The notes: a model not told the origin generated them from the letters alone. Positions 40,334 to 54,469 are shown, numbered from the stretch's first letter. The stretch is DNA of 64,000 bases from Nocardioides humi (GCF_006494775.1 NZ_CP041146.1:1612001-1676000), one strand, 5' to 3'. A program made the numbers and translations.

Positions 40334-41542
40334 ATGGCGTTGCACGTCGTCGCCGCCCGCACCGATCCGGCGCTGTTCCGGCTGCCGTGGTCGCGGCCGT
40401 TGGCGGAGTGGGACGACTGGTACGTCGTGCCGCTGCCGCTCGGCCTGTCCCGGCACGTCGTGCGGGTGGTCCAGGTGAACCGGCAGTTCCTCGCCGTCAA
40501 GGAGACCGAGGCGGCGATCGCGCTGCGGGAGTACCACCTGCTGCGCGACCTCCAGCGGATCGACCAGCCCGCCGTCGTACCCCGGGGGGTGGTGACGGGA
40601 CGGACCACGCCGGACGGCGAGCCGCTCCCGGCGGCGCTGCTCACCGAGCACCTGCACTACTCGCTGCCCTATCGCACGGTCTTCCAGCACGGCCTGCGCG
40701 CGGAGCAGGTCCCGGCGCTGGTCGACGCGCTCGTCGTCCTCCTCGTGCGGCTCCATCTCGCCGGCTTCTTCTGGGGCGACGTGTCGCTGTCGAACGCCCT
40801 GTTCCGCCGCAGTGCCGGAGGATTCGCGGCCTTCCTCGTCGACGCCGAGACCGGCGAGCTGCGGGCCGAGGTGTCCGACGCGATGCGGGAGCAGGACGTC
40901 ACGGTCGGCGTGGAGAACATCTTCGCCGAGCTGATGGACCTGCAGGCGAGCGGCGACACCGACATCGAGGTCGACGCCTTCGCGATCGTCGAGCAGCTGG
41001 CGGACCGGTACCACGCGCTGTGGGACGAGCTGACCGCGGTCGAGGAGTTCGGGAGCGACGAGTGGTACCGCATCGAGCAGCGGATCGCGCGCCTCAACGA
41101 CCTCGGCTTCGACGTCGACGAGCTCGACGTGCAGACCGACTCCGATCGGGTTCGGATCCAGCCGAAGGTCGTCGAGGCCGGGCACCACCGGCGCGAGCTG
41201 CGCGAGCTGACCGGGCTGGTCGCCGAGGACAGCCAGGCCCGCAAGCTGCTCAACGACCTCGCGGCCTTCACCGCGCACGGCGGGTACGACGACCAGCCCC
41301 GCGAGGCCGTCGCCCGGCGCTGGCTGGCCACCGTCTACACGCCGATCGTGGACCTGCTGCCCCCGGAGCTGAGCCGCGGGATCTCGGCGCCGGAGTACTT
41401 CCACGAGGTGATGGAGCACCGCTGGGCGCTCTCCGACGAGGCCGGCCACGAGGTCGACATCTTCGACTCGGCCCGGGACTACGTCGCCAACGTCCTCCCC
41501 CACCGGCCGCCGGACACGCCGTCGGGGCTGGGCCGGCTGTGA
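40334..41542 (+). CDS. DUF4032 protein with kinase-like N-terminal domain
   Basis: 402 residues. The N-terminal half looks like a small protein-kinase or LPS-kinase fold. FLAVKETEAAIALREYHLLR carries the Lys and Glu of a kinase N-lobe. LHLAGFFWGDVSLSNALFRR resembles the HRD...N catalytic loop. FAAFLVDAETGELR resembles the DFG region. The C-terminal half, from about residue 230, is the DUF4032 domain (VQTDSDRVRIQPKVVEAGHH). Family function is not established. It is divergent from the sugar ABC operon, so phosphorylation of an imported sugar or a regulatory kinase role is a reasonable guess only. Confidence 0.82.
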   Translation: MALHVVAARTDPALFRLPWSRPLAEWDDWYVVPLPLGLSRHVVRVVQVNRQFLAVKETEAAIALREYHLLRDLQRIDQPAVVPRGVVTGRTTPDGEPLPAALLTEHLHYSLPYRTVFQHGLRAEQVPALVDALVVLLVRLHLAGFFWGDVSLSNALFRRSAGGFAAFLVDAETGELRAEVSDAMREQDVTVGVENIFAELMDLQASGDTDIEVDAFAIVEQLADRYHALWDELTAVEEFGSDEWYRIEQRIARLNDLGFDVDELDVQTDSDRVRIQPKVVEAGHHRRELRELTGLVAEDSQARKLLNDLAAFTAHGGYDDQPREAVARRWLATVYTPIVDLLPPELSRGISAPEYFHEVMEHRWALSDEAGHEVDIFDSARDYVANVLPHRPPDTPSGLGRL

Positions 41543-41554
41543 CGACAGCTGCGA

Positions 41555-42562
41555 CTACAGCCGGCCGCGCTCCGCGAAGGCCGTGGCGACGTCGGCGCGC
41601 GGGACCGGTCCGCGCAGCGCCAGCGCCCACAGCAGCAGCCGGGCCTTGACCGGCGGGAGCCAGCCGGCTCCGACGGCTCCACGGGCGAGCAGATCGACCT
41701 CGGAGCCGGGGTAGCCGTACATCGCGCGACCCGTCGGCCCGGATCCGGTGCGGGAGGCGAAGACGACCGGGACCTGGCGTGCCAGCCGGCCCACCGCCTC
41801 GGCCGTGCCCGCCGAGACGTGGCCCGCGCCGAAGCCCGCGACGACCACGCCGTCGACGTCCTCGGGCCGGATGGCGTCGAGCAGGTAGCCGGCGTCGCCG
41901 AGGTAGGTCGCCACCAGCGGGACCCGCGGGTCGCCCGTCTCCTGGCCCCGCGACAGCCGCAGCGGCGGCACCCGCGCGGGCGGGGCGGCGTACTCGACGA
42001 GCGACTCGGCGCAGCGCCCGACCGGTCCGAACGCCGGCGACCGGAACGCGCTCGGCGACATCGAGTCGGTCTTCGCGACCCAGCGGGCCTGGTGGATCTC
42101 GTCGCCGAACGCCACCAGCACGCCCCGGTCGCGCGACACGGGCGCGAGGGCGCAGCGGACGGCGGTGAGCAGGTTGGCCGGGCCGTCCGCGCCGACGGCC
42201 CCGGCCGACCGCATCGCGCCGGTGACGACCAGCGGGGCGGGGCGATCCCAGAACAGGTCGAGCAGGTACGCCGATTCCTCGAGGGTGTCGGTGCCCTGGG
42301 TGACCACCGCGCCCGCGGCCCCCGCGTCGACCGCGGCCTGCGCCCACAGCAGAGTCCGCATGATCGTCGGCTCGTCGAGGGACGGACTCGGCAGCCGGGC
42401 CAGGGTCTCGGCCCGCACGGTCGCGACGGCGTCGAGTCCCGGCACCGCCGCGACCAGGCTCTCGGCGGTGAGGGTGGGCACGATCTCGCTGCCGTCGGTC
42501 GCGCTGGACGTCGAGGCGATGGTGCCGCCGAGGGCGCCGATCGCCACCGTGGGCGTGGTCAT
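41555..42562 (-). CDS. Asparaginase family protein
   Basis: 335 residues, L-asparaginase/glutaminase fold. The first catalytic Thr is in VAIGALGGTIASTSS, and the second Thr-Asp pair is in GAVVTQGTDTLEESAYLLDL, with the supporting motif VVTGAMRSAGAVGADGPANL. FGDEIHQARWVAKTDSMSPS contains the Lys of the second triad. No signal peptide is evident, so a cytoplasmic type I-like enzyme is likely. The 3' end faces the DUF4032 gene 12 nt away. Confidence 0.9.
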   Translation of the reverse strand: MTTPTVAIGALGGTIASTSSATDGSEIVPTLTAESLVAAVPGLDAVATVRAETLARLPSPSLDEPTIMRTLLWAQAAVDAGAAGAVVTQGTDTLEESAYLLDLFWDRPAPLVVTGAMRSAGAVGADGPANLLTAVRCALAPVSRDRGVLVAFGDEIHQARWVAKTDSMSPSAFRSPAFGPVGRCAESLVEYAAPPARVPPLRLSRGQETGDPRVPLVATYLGDAGYLLDAIRPEDVDGVVVAGFGAGHVSAGTAEAVGRLARQVPVVFASRTGSGPTGRAMYGYPGSEVDLLARGAVGAGWLPPVKARLLLWALALRGPVPRADVATAFAERGRL

Positions 42563-42620
42563 GGCGCCATCCTCGCGGATCGGTCGGCAGGATGTCGGCG
42601 GGCGGTGGCAGGCTGGCGGC

Positions 42621-43280
42621 ATGTCGCAGGACTCGATCCCCGGCCGGCTCGGCGGCACGCCCGAGCGCCCGGCGCGGTTCTTCGCGGACGCCGCGGAGTT
42701 CGGTGCCTGGCTCGCCGTCCACCACGCCACCGAGACCGAGCTGTGGATGGGGCTGTACAAGAGGCACGTCCCCGACCGCGGGCTCACCTGGGAGCAGGCC
42801 GTCCCCGAGGCCCTGTGCTGGGGCTGGATCGACTCCGTCGCCCAGCGCATCGACGAGGACACCACCCGCCAGCGCTGGACGCCGCGCAAGCGCACCAGCA
42901 ACTGGAGCAGGGTCAACCTCGAGCTCGTCGAGCAGCTGCGCGCCGAGGGCCGGATGCAGCCAGCCGGCCTCGCGATCTGGGAGGCGCGGCGCCGCGATCC
43001 CGCCCCGTACACCCACGAGGTCGACGGCGAGCTGGTCCTGCCCGACGAGTACGCCGCCCAGCTCGCCGCCTCCCCCGCCGCCACCGCGTTCTTCGAGGCC
43101 GCCACGAGGACCTACCGCCGGATCTGCGTCAACTGGGTGGTGACCGCCAAGCAGGAGGCCACCCGCGACCGCCGGATGGCCCAACTGGTCGAGGACTCCG
43201 CCGCCGGGCGGTTGATCCCCAGCCAGCGGTACGGCGAGATCCCGAAGTGGGTGGAGCGGGCTGCTGCGGCTGCTGGGTGA
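42621..43280 (+). CDS. YdeI/OmpD-associated family protein
   Basis: 219 residues. The family motifs are clear: FFADAAEFGAWLAVHHATET, EALCWGWIDSVAQRIDEDTT followed by RQRWTPRKRTSNWSRVN, and the C-terminal NWVVTAKQEATRDRRMAQLV. The YdeI family is associated with peptide resistance and stress in some bacteria, but its biochemical role is not known. It is not in an operon; the asparaginase gene diverges. The start ATG has a CAGGCT sequence 6 nt upstream, again leaderless-looking. Confidence 0.85.
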   Translation: MSQDSIPGRLGGTPERPARFFADAAEFGAWLAVHHATETELWMGLYKRHVPDRGLTWEQAVPEALCWGWIDSVAQRIDEDTTRQRWTPRKRTSNWSRVNLELVEQLRAEGRMQPAGLAIWEARRRDPAPYTHEVDGELVLPDEYAAQLAASPAATAFFEAATRTYRRICVNWVVTAKQEATRDRRMAQLVEDSAAGRLIPSQRYGEIPKWVERAAAAAG

Positions 43281-43806
43281 TCTGTTCGGCCTGCGGGTTT
43301 GCTCGGTGCCGGGTCTTTGATTACCGATGACGTGGTTGCGGTCCGCTGGGGTCACGGTGGTTGGTTGGGGTCGCCGGCGGGCCCGGCGTTGTCGAAGTCT
43401 GACCCCTGGGGTTGCGGTGGTCGCGGGGATGTCGGTGCGGAGAGTGGGTCTGGACACGCCTGCGTCCCCGCAACCGTCGGGTGTGCGGGGTGCGGGGCGG
43501 GGTGGCTATTGGTCTGGTGGGGCCGGGTCGTCTGCGGGGTCGATCATGGGGTGGGTGCCGTGGTGGTCGACGCGGAAGGTGAATCCGTTGGGGCTGGTCC
43601 AGATGTAGGAGCCGGGCATCACGATGTCGTAGGACCACGCGGAGTGGGTTTTCGCCCGGTGATGGCGTCTGCACAGGGCCACCTCGTTGCACGGACAGGT
43701 AGGCCCGCCCTCGCCGTAGGGTCGGGCGTGGTCGAGGTCGCATCTGGTTGCTGGTCTGGTGCAGTGGGGGAACCGACACGCATGGTCGCGCAGAGCGACC
43801 TGGACG

Positions 43807-43814
43807 CGGTGGCG
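43807..43814. repeat. Target site duplication, left
   Basis: CGGTGGCG, repeated exactly at 45315-45322 on the other side of the IS256-family element. Confidence 0.85.
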
Positions 43815-45314
43815 GGGGGTGTCAGATGGTCTGTGTAAGGGGTCGGTCTCAGCAAAGGAACGATGATGACTGCTGTGACCGAAGGGACCGGGCGACCGGA
43901 CTACAAGAAGGCCGCCGCGGCCGCGCGTGCTGACCGGGCTGACATGCCCGGCGCGAAGGCCGCGGCTGAGCTCGCCAAGTCAGGCGCGCTGGACGAGCTG
44001 TTCGCCAAGATCGACGCCGGTGAGATCGAGTTGACCGGCGATGGCGGGTTCATCCCCGGGCTGCTCAAGGCCACCCTGGAACGCGGTCTCCAGGCCGAGC
44101 TCACGAGCCATCTGGGCTACGAGAAGGGCGCGCCCGAGGCGTCCGCGATCGCGAACTCGAGGAACGGCACGAGCCCGAAGAAGGTCGCCACCCAGGCCGG
44201 TGAAGTCGATCTGGCGGTTCCGCGCGACCGTGACGCGACGTTCACCCCAACCCTGGTCCCGAAAGGCAGCCGGCGGCTGTCAGGGCTGGACGAGATGATC
44301 ATCTCGCTCTACGCGGGCGGGATGACGGTCCGCGACATCGCCCACCACCTCGCGTCCACGATCGGGACCGAGCTGTCGCACGAGACCATCTCGAACATCA
44401 CCGACGCGATCGCCGAGGAGATCCTCGAGTGGCAGGCCCGGCCGCTCGATGCGTTCTACCCGGTGGTCTACCTGGACGCGATTGTCGTGAAGGTCCGCGA
44501 CGGCGCGCACGTGATCAACAAGTCCGCTCACATCGCCGTCGGGGTCGACATGGACGGCATCAAGCACGTCCTGGGGATCTGGATCCAGACGTCCGAGGGC
44601 GCGAAGTTCTGGGCCGGGGTGTGTGCCGAGCTCGCCAACCGCGGCGTCCGCGACGTCCTCATCGTGTGCTGCGACGGCCTCACCGGGCTCCCAGAGGCGA
44701 TCGAAGCGACCTGGGCCCAAGCGACCGTGCAGACCTGTGTGGTGCACCTGATCCGCGCGTCGATGCGGTTCGTCGCCTATGGCGACCGCAAGGCCGTGGC
44801 GAAGGCGTTGAAGCCGATGTACACCGCCTCGTCCGACAAGGCCGCCCGCGAGGCGTTCGCAGCGTTCCAGGACTCGATCTGGGGCAAGAAGTACCCCCAC
44901 GCCGTGGCGACCTGGGACGCGGCGTGGGAGCGGTTCATCCCGTTTCTGGCGTTCCCGCCCGAGCTGCGTCGGGTGATCTACACGACGAACTCGATCGAGT
45001 CGTTGAACTACCAGTTGCGGAAGGTCACCAAGAACCGCGGCCACTTCCCCAACGACGAGGCCGTGGTGAAGCTGTTGTGGCTGGCGATCTGCAACATCGA
45101 GGACAAGCGAGCCCGCGAACGTGCCAAGGAGCGCGGCAAGCCGGCCGCGGAGCGCAAGGCCAAGCCCCGGCTCGTCGAGGGGCAGGTCGTGACGAACTGG
45201 AAGCAGGCCCTGGGCCAGCTCGCGATCGCCTACCCCGACCGCATCAACCCCTACTTGTAAGAGAAACCCAACCCACGAGGGACCGATCGCTTACACAGAA
45301 ATCTTGACAAGCTC
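43815..45314 (+). mobile_element. Complete IS256-family insertion sequence, 1500 bp
   Basis: Both ends have matching inverted repeats. The left end shares TGTCA and TCTGTGTAAG (43820-43839, with TCGGTC following) with the reverse complement of the right end at 45281-45314. The best-conserved core is TCTGTGTAAGNGNTCGGTC at 43830-43848 and 45281-45299. An 8-bp duplication CGGTGGCG flanks the element. It contains one transposase gene and no passengers, and its frame is intact, so it looks recent. Confidence 0.9.
43863..45260 (+). CDS. IS256 family transposase
   Basis: 465-residue Mutator-type DDE transposase. The catalytic acids are seen as Asp in VVYLDAIVVKVRDG, Asp in VLIVCCDGLTGLPEAIEATW and Glu in IYTTNSIESLNYQLRKVTK. 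The usual AVGVDMDGIKHVLGIWIQ and HLIRASMRFVAYGDRKAVA segments are also present. AAAGGA precedes the ATG. It is the only gene in the element, reading opposite to the disrupted DUF222 gene. Confidence 0.97.
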   Translation: MMTAVTEGTGRPDYKKAAAAARADRADMPGAKAAAELAKSGALDELFAKIDAGEIELTGDGGFIPGLLKATLERGLQAELTSHLGYEKGAPEASAIANSRNGTSPKKVATQAGEVDLAVPRDRDATFTPTLVPKGSRRLSGLDEMIISLYAGGMTVRDIAHHLASTIGTELSHETISNITDAIAEEILEWQARPLDAFYPVVYLDAIVVKVRDGAHVINKSAHIAVGVDMDGIKHVLGIWIQTSEGAKFWAGVCAELANRGVRDVLIVCCDGLTGLPEAIEATWAQATVQTCVVHLIRASMRFVAYGDRKAVAKALKPMYTASSDKAAREAFAAFQDSIWGKKYPHAVATWDAAWERFIPFLAFPPELRRVIYTTNSIESLNYQLRKVTKNRGHFPNDEAVVKLLWLAICNIEDKRARERAKERGKPAAERKAKPRLVEGQVVTNWKQALGQLAIAYPDRINPYL

Positions 45315-46378
45315 CGGTGGCGCTCGGGATCTCGTAGGAGTCGATCGGCACGTGGTCGGCCAGGTCGATCACCGGTCGCACGATCACGGTCGAGGCGGAG
45401 CCGAGCCACTCGCGGATCTGCTCGCTCGAGATCGGGCACCGGCCTTCGTCCCAGCGGCCCACGGGGTTGTGGCCGGTCAGGGTGGTGTCGGTGATGTGGA
45501 CGTTCACGATCGCTTTGCGGCCCGGCGAACCCTCCAGATCGAGCGTGAGGTCCGCCCGGGCCAACTCGCCGAGCGCGATCGAGCGGCGCACATCGAGCGG
45601 AGCGTCGTTGCCGAGGTCCCCGAGCAGACGGGCGCGGCGGGTGATCGCGTCGTCCAGGTCGTGTCCGTCGGCGGCGTCGAGGACCCCGGAGAGGTGCACG
45701 ATCCCGTGGGTGTTGCCGTGGGTGTCGGGGTCCCCGACCTCCACATAGCGTTGATCGGCAGCCGCCTCCCGCTCAGCCTCCGCGCGTTCGGGGTCGAACC
45801 GGAGGATCGCCTCGGCGATGAGCCGGTCCAACTGCGCCCACCCGACCCCGGAGGCGTGGAACAGCTGTCGGTCCACGAACCCAGCGGCGTCGGCGTTCAA
45901 GGCGTGGGTGAGGTCCGCGATCCGCTCGGCCCGCCAGGGTGTGAGCCGACCCGCGACCACGGCGGCATAGACCTGAGGTAGCCGCCAGGCGCACTCGATG
46001 ACCCGCCCCACATAGGCACGTCCACCATCGGGCGACCTGCCGAGGACCGCGACGAGTTCCATGAGCGCGAACTCCGACACCAACGGTGCCCCGTCCCCGG
46101 CGATCGGGACCCCGGTGTCGAGGTGCCCGTCGGTGATCGTCGCGGCGCCCTCCGGTGTGGTAACGACGTGGTCGCTGGCCCAGGTGACGATGGCCTCCCA
46201 CTCCCTGATCTGGGAGGCCTGGCGTCCTTCGACCTCGGCCCGGATCGCGGACAGCACGCCAGCCGAGCGACCAGGCGAGCGACCAGCCGGGCGGGCTGTC
46301 GTACGGGGCGCGGTTCCGAGATCCATGACACAGATTCTCCCACCGACCCCCGACACCACGAAACGAGCAGACCCCCCT

Positions 46379-47650
46379 GAGTTCTAGCGGTGATCGCAAC
46401 ACCTGACCCAGCTCAGGAGGACACCGTGGGAGAAGTCAGGAGAGGCAAGCCGGCGATGCCGGCAGAGCAGGTCGCCAGGTTCTGGGAGGCGATCCGAGCA
46501 GGATGCTCGAGAGACACCGCTGGCGAGGTCATCGGCGTGTCACAGGCAGTGACGAGCAAGCTCTTCATCGAACGTGGTGGGGTGATGCCTCGTGCGGGAA
46601 CCCATGAGCGGAGCCGATGTCTCAGCTTTGCGGAGCGTGAGCAGATCGGACTGCTACGCGCTCAGGGGCAGGGCGTGCGCACCATCGCGCGCGCTCTGGG
46701 CCGAAGCCCATCGACCATCAGTCGTGAGCTGCGCCGGTTGAAGTACCACTACAGCGGCAAGGACCGTTACCGCGCCCGCCGCTACATTCCCTCGGTCGCA
46801 CAGGCCGACGCTGACCGTGAACTGCGGCGTCCGAAGCCGTCCAAGCTGGCCGTCAACACCCGGCTCAGGGACGAGGTGCAGGATCGTCTGAAGGAGAACC
46901 ACAGTCCCGAGCAGATCGCTCGCCGGCTGCGCATCGACTTTCCCGACGAACCGGAGATGTGGGTGTCCCACGAGACCATCTACCAAGCGCTGTACGTGCA
47001 AAGCCGCGGTGCGCTCAAACGAGAGCTCGTGCAGCACCTGCGCACCGGCCGCAGCATCCGTAAGCCCCACTGCAAGGAAGACCAACGTCGTGCACGGCTA
47101 CGCGGGATGGTGCCGATCAGTGAACGCCCGGCCGAGGCCGACGACCGTGCCGTGCCCGGTCATTGGGAGGGCGACCTGATCCTCGGCACCCCAGGCACTG
47201 CGGTGGGAACGTTGGTCGAGCGGACCACCCGCTTCGTGATGCTGCTCCACCTGCCCGGCTCACACACCGCCGACGTCGTGCAGGAAGCGATGGTCGCGAA
47301 GATGGCGACGCTGCCCGAGCAACTCCGCCGCACGCTGACCTGGGACCAGGGCAGCGAGATGGCCAACCACGCCCAGATCGCCGAGGCCACCGGACTCTCG
47401 ATCTACTTCTGCGACCCACACTCGCCATGGCAACGCGGGACCAACGAGAACACCAACGGTCTGCTGCGTCAGTACCTGCCCAAGGGTGCGGACCTGTCGT
47501 TCTACGGACCCGGGATGCTTGACCAGATCGCCACAGAGCTCAACAACCGACCCCGAAAGACCCTCGACTGGCACACCCCCGCCGAAGCCCTTGACGCGCT
47601 ACTGTCGGGCCGATCAAGACCACCTGGTGTTGCGACCACCGCCTGAATCC
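46379..47650 (+). mobile_element. IS30-family insertion sequence
   Basis: Imperfect terminal repeats with core GCGGTG(A/G)TCGCAACACC at 46387-46403 and, inverted, at 47626-47642; similarity continues outward to include TTC (ends about 46379 and 47650). About 1270 bp with one transposase. A clear target duplication is not visible. It lies 52 bp upstream of the DUF222 copy 2 start, so it replaced or displaced that gene's promoter region. Confidence 0.8.
46426..47646 (+). CDS. IS30 family transposase
   Basis: 406 residues. N-terminal helix-turn-helix segments are CSRDTAGEVIGVSQAVTSKL and REQIGLLRAQGQGVRTIARA followed by LGRSPSTISRELRR, the IS30 signature. The DDE core is VPGHWEGDLILGTPG (first Asp), LTWDQGSEMANHAQI (second Asp) and PWQRGTNENTNGLLRQYLPK (Glu). 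GTG at 46426 is selected because AGGAGG is 5 nt upstream. The stop lies within the right terminal repeat region. Confidence 0.96.
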   Translation: MGEVRRGKPAMPAEQVARFWEAIRAGCSRDTAGEVIGVSQAVTSKLFIERGGVMPRAGTHERSRCLSFAEREQIGLLRAQGQGVRTIARALGRSPSTISRELRRLKYHYSGKDRYRARRYIPSVAQADADRELRRPKPSKLAVNTRLRDEVQDRLKENHSPEQIARRLRIDFPDEPEMWVSHETIYQALYVQSRGALKRELVQHLRTGRSIRKPHCKEDQRRARLRGMVPISERPAEADDRAVPGHWEGDLILGTPGTAVGTLVERTTRFVMLLHLPGSHTADVVQEAMVAKMATLPEQLRRTLTWDQGSEMANHAQIAEATGLSIYFCDPHSPWQRGTNENTNGLLRQYLPKGADLSFYGPGMLDQIATELNNRPRKTLDWHTPAEALDALLSGRSRPPGVATTA

Positions 47651-47655
47651 GCCCC

Positions 47656-47671
47656 CGCCTGTGGACAGGCG
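47656..47671. terminator. Small hairpin downstream of thiC
   Basis: CGCCTG / CAGGCG, 6-bp stem with TGGA loop, 74 nt past the thiC stop. Weak candidate for ending the thiamine operon. Confidence 0.3.
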
Positions 47672-47744
47672 AAACCCGACCCGGGGGTGTGGACGAACAA
47701 CGGCTCCAGACGCGCCGAAGAACGTCGACGCAGACTCCCCAGGA

Positions 47745-52639
<4,895 letters not shown>

Positions 52640-52640
<1 letters not shown>

Positions 52641-53245
52641 CAGGAGACCGCCGCGACGAGCTCCTTCGCTGCCACCAGGGGATCGGGATGTCGCCAGATC
52701 GCGCCGATCACGGCGACGCCGTCGGCGCCGGCCGCGCGCACCTCGCCGGCGGTCGCGGCGGAGATGCCGCCGATCGCGACCAGCGGCAGCGTCCCGGCCG
52801 CCGCGGTCACGGCCGCGACGCCGAGCGAGGCGGGCAGGCCGGCCTTCGACGACGTGGCGAACACCGGCCCGAAGCCGGCGTAGTCGGCGCCCGCCTCGGC
52901 CGCCGCGACCACCTCCGCACGGGAGCGGCAGGTCGCGCCGATCACCAGGCCCGGCGCGATCCGCCGCGCGTCGGCCACGGCGAGGTCGGACGCGCCCAGG
53001 TGCACGCCGTCGGCGCCGGCGGCGAGCGCGACGTCGAGCCGGTCGTTCACCACGACCACGGCCCCGGAGACGCGCACCGCGGCGGCCACCGAGCGGGTCA
53101 GGGCGACGAGGTCGCCGGTGGCCAGGGACTTCGCCCGGACCTGGAAGCCGTCGACGCCCGCGTCGGCGAGGGCGGGCAGGAGCGCGAGGTCGTCGCGTTC
53201 CGAGACGAGGCAGAACAGCCTGGGAAATGTGGGCAGAGGAGTCAT
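52640..53245 (-). CDS. thiE: Thiamine phosphate synthase ThiE
   Basis: 201 residues; joins HMP-PP and thiazole phosphate to make thiamine phosphate. All active-site motifs are seen: GFQVRAKSLATGDLV, VVVNDRLDVALAAGADGVHL followed by GASDL, ADYAGFGPVFATSSKAG and PLVAIGGISAATAGEV. It is the first gene of the riboswitch-controlled operon. The ribosome site AAGGAA lies at the 3' edge of the riboswitch aptamer. Confidence 0.94.
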
Positions 53246-53249
53246 CGTT

Positions 53250-53340
53250 TCCGTTCCTTCGCCGGCATGATCCGGATCAGGTGTGACGGTCGGAGCGGCT
53301 CCAGCTCCCTCTCAGCCCGCTGCCGCGGACTCCCGTGGGT
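53250..53340 (-). promoter_or_regulatory. TPP riboswitch (THI element)
   Basis: The thiE leader carries the conserved TPP-sensing core: GGGAGTCC near 53335, CTGAGA at 53315-53310, and the 3' box ACCTGATCCGGATC followed by ATGCCGGCGAAGG ending near 53256. The last box overlaps the thiE ribosome site, so ligand binding most likely blocks translation initiation; there is no terminator. The upstream monooxygenase gene ends inside this element. Confidence 0.93.
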
Positions 53341-54469
53341 TGTCGTCGGTGACCCTAGCACTCCCGTGCGCCGCGAGGTAGCGCCGTACCGCCAGTGCCG
53401 CCGCGCGGCCGGCCCGGTTGCCGCCGATGGTGCTCGCCGACGGGCCGTACCCGACCAGCTGCACCCGCGGATCGCGGACGGCGGTCGTGGCGGTCTGCAC
53501 ATCGGCACCGCTCTGCAGCAGCGCGATCCCGCCGCGCTCGCTGCGCAGGTGGAGCGGCGCGAGGTGCCCGACGGCGGGCCGGAAGCCGGTGGCCCACAGG
53601 ATCACGTCGGCCCGCTCGAAGGAGCCGTCCGCCCAGCGCACGCCGTCCGGCTCGATCCGCGCGAACATCGGCCGGCGCCGCTCGTAGACCCCGAGCCGCG
53701 CGGCCTCCTGCTCCTGCGGGCGCAGCGCCAGGCCGGTGACGCTGACGACGCTGGCGGGCGGCAGCCCGGCGCGGACCCGCTCCTGCACCAGCTCGATCGC
53801 GTGCCGGCCGACGCTCTCGTCGAAGTGGTCGCGCCACACCGGCGGGCGCCGGGTCGCCCAGACCACCTCGGTCCGCGGCGCCAGCTCGCCCAGGAACTGC
53901 ACGGCCGACGCCCCGCCGCCGACCACGACGACCCGGCGACCGTCGAAGTGCTCGGGTCCCGGGTAGTCGGCGGTGTGCAGCTGCTCGCCCAGGAAGGTCT
54001 CGGCGCCGGGGTAGTACGGCACGAACGGCTGGGTCCAGGTGCCGGTCGCGTTGACCAGCGTCCGTGTGGTCCAGGTCCGCTCCCCGGCGCGGACCACCAG
54101 CAGGTCGCCGTCGTCGCTCACCCGGTCGACCCGCACCGGCCGTACGACGGGCAGCCGGTTCGCGCGCTCGTACCGCTCGAACCACGCCGGCAGCACCGCG
54201 TTCGCGCGCTCCGCGGAGCCGCCGGGGGCGGCCGCGTCCGGCAGGTCGGCGACCCCGTGGACGTCGTGCATGGACAGCGAGTCCCACCGGTGCTGCCAGG
54301 CGCCGCCGGCCCGCTCGTTGGCGTCGAGGACGACGTGGTCGATCCCGAGCCGGGTGAGGTGGAAGGACGCCGAGAGGCCGGCCTGGCCGGCCCCGATCAC
54401 CACCGCGTCGTACACGTGCACACCGGTGGAAACCGCGATTTCGGCCCGCCTATGCCCGAGGCGTGACAT
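53312..54469 (-). CDS. Flavin-containing monooxygenase-type oxidoreductase
   Basis: 385 residues, two dinucleotide-binding domains. The FAD fingerprint is VYDAVVIGAGQAGLSASFHL, the NADPH fingerprint is RRVVVVGGGASAVQFLGELA, and ILWATGFRPAVGHLAPLHL is the usual ATG motif of Baeyer-Villiger/FMO relatives. The substrate is not known. ATG at 54469 is chosen (CAATCT six bases upstream); GTG at 54421 would start nearer the FAD motif. The TGA at 53314-53312 lies within the CTGAGA box of the TPP riboswitch, so the last codons overlap the aptamer. Confidence 0.85.
   Translation of the reverse strand: MSRLGHRRAEIAVSTGVHVYDAVVIGAGQAGLSASFHLTRLGIDHVVLDANERAGGAWQHRWDSLSMHDVHGVADLPDAAAPGGSAERANAVLPAWFERYERANRLPVVRPVRVDRVSDDGDLLVVRAGERTWTTRTLVNATGTWTQPFVPYYPGAETFLGEQLHTADYPGPEHFDGRRVVVVGGGASAVQFLGELAPRTEVVWATRRPPVWRDHFDESVGRHAIELVQERVRAGLPPASVVSVTGLALRPQEQEAARLGVYERRRPMFARIEPDGVRWADGSFERADVILWATGFRPAVGHLAPLHLRSERGGIALLQSGADVQTATTAVRDPRVQLVGYGPSASTIGGNRAGRAAALAVRRYLAAHGSARVTDDNPRESAAAG

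Larger units (their letters stand above)
43506..46326 (-). pseudogene. DUF222 / HNH endonuclease, copy 2, split by IS256-family element
   Basis: The 5' part is 46326-45315 and the 3' part 43806-43506 (stop TAG at 43508-43506). Between them sits the element at 43815-45314 with an 8-bp duplication. Removing the element, one copy of the duplication, and restoring one base in the G run at 45326-45328 rebuilds a 437-codon frame. The product would run from MDLGTAPRTTARPAG through VYAAVVAGRLTPWRAERIAD to the HNH domain (CDLDHARPYGEG, CNEVALCRRHHRAKTH) and end HGTHPMIDPADDPAPPDQ. It is a near-identical, inverted relative of 4355-5620. The 3' flank to 43281 has no gene but repeats the sequence after copy 1. 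Confidence 0.9.

Noticed and set aside
46371..46386. Target duplication of the IS30 element
   Set aside because: Flanking bases on the two sides do not match beyond chance, so no duplication is claimed.
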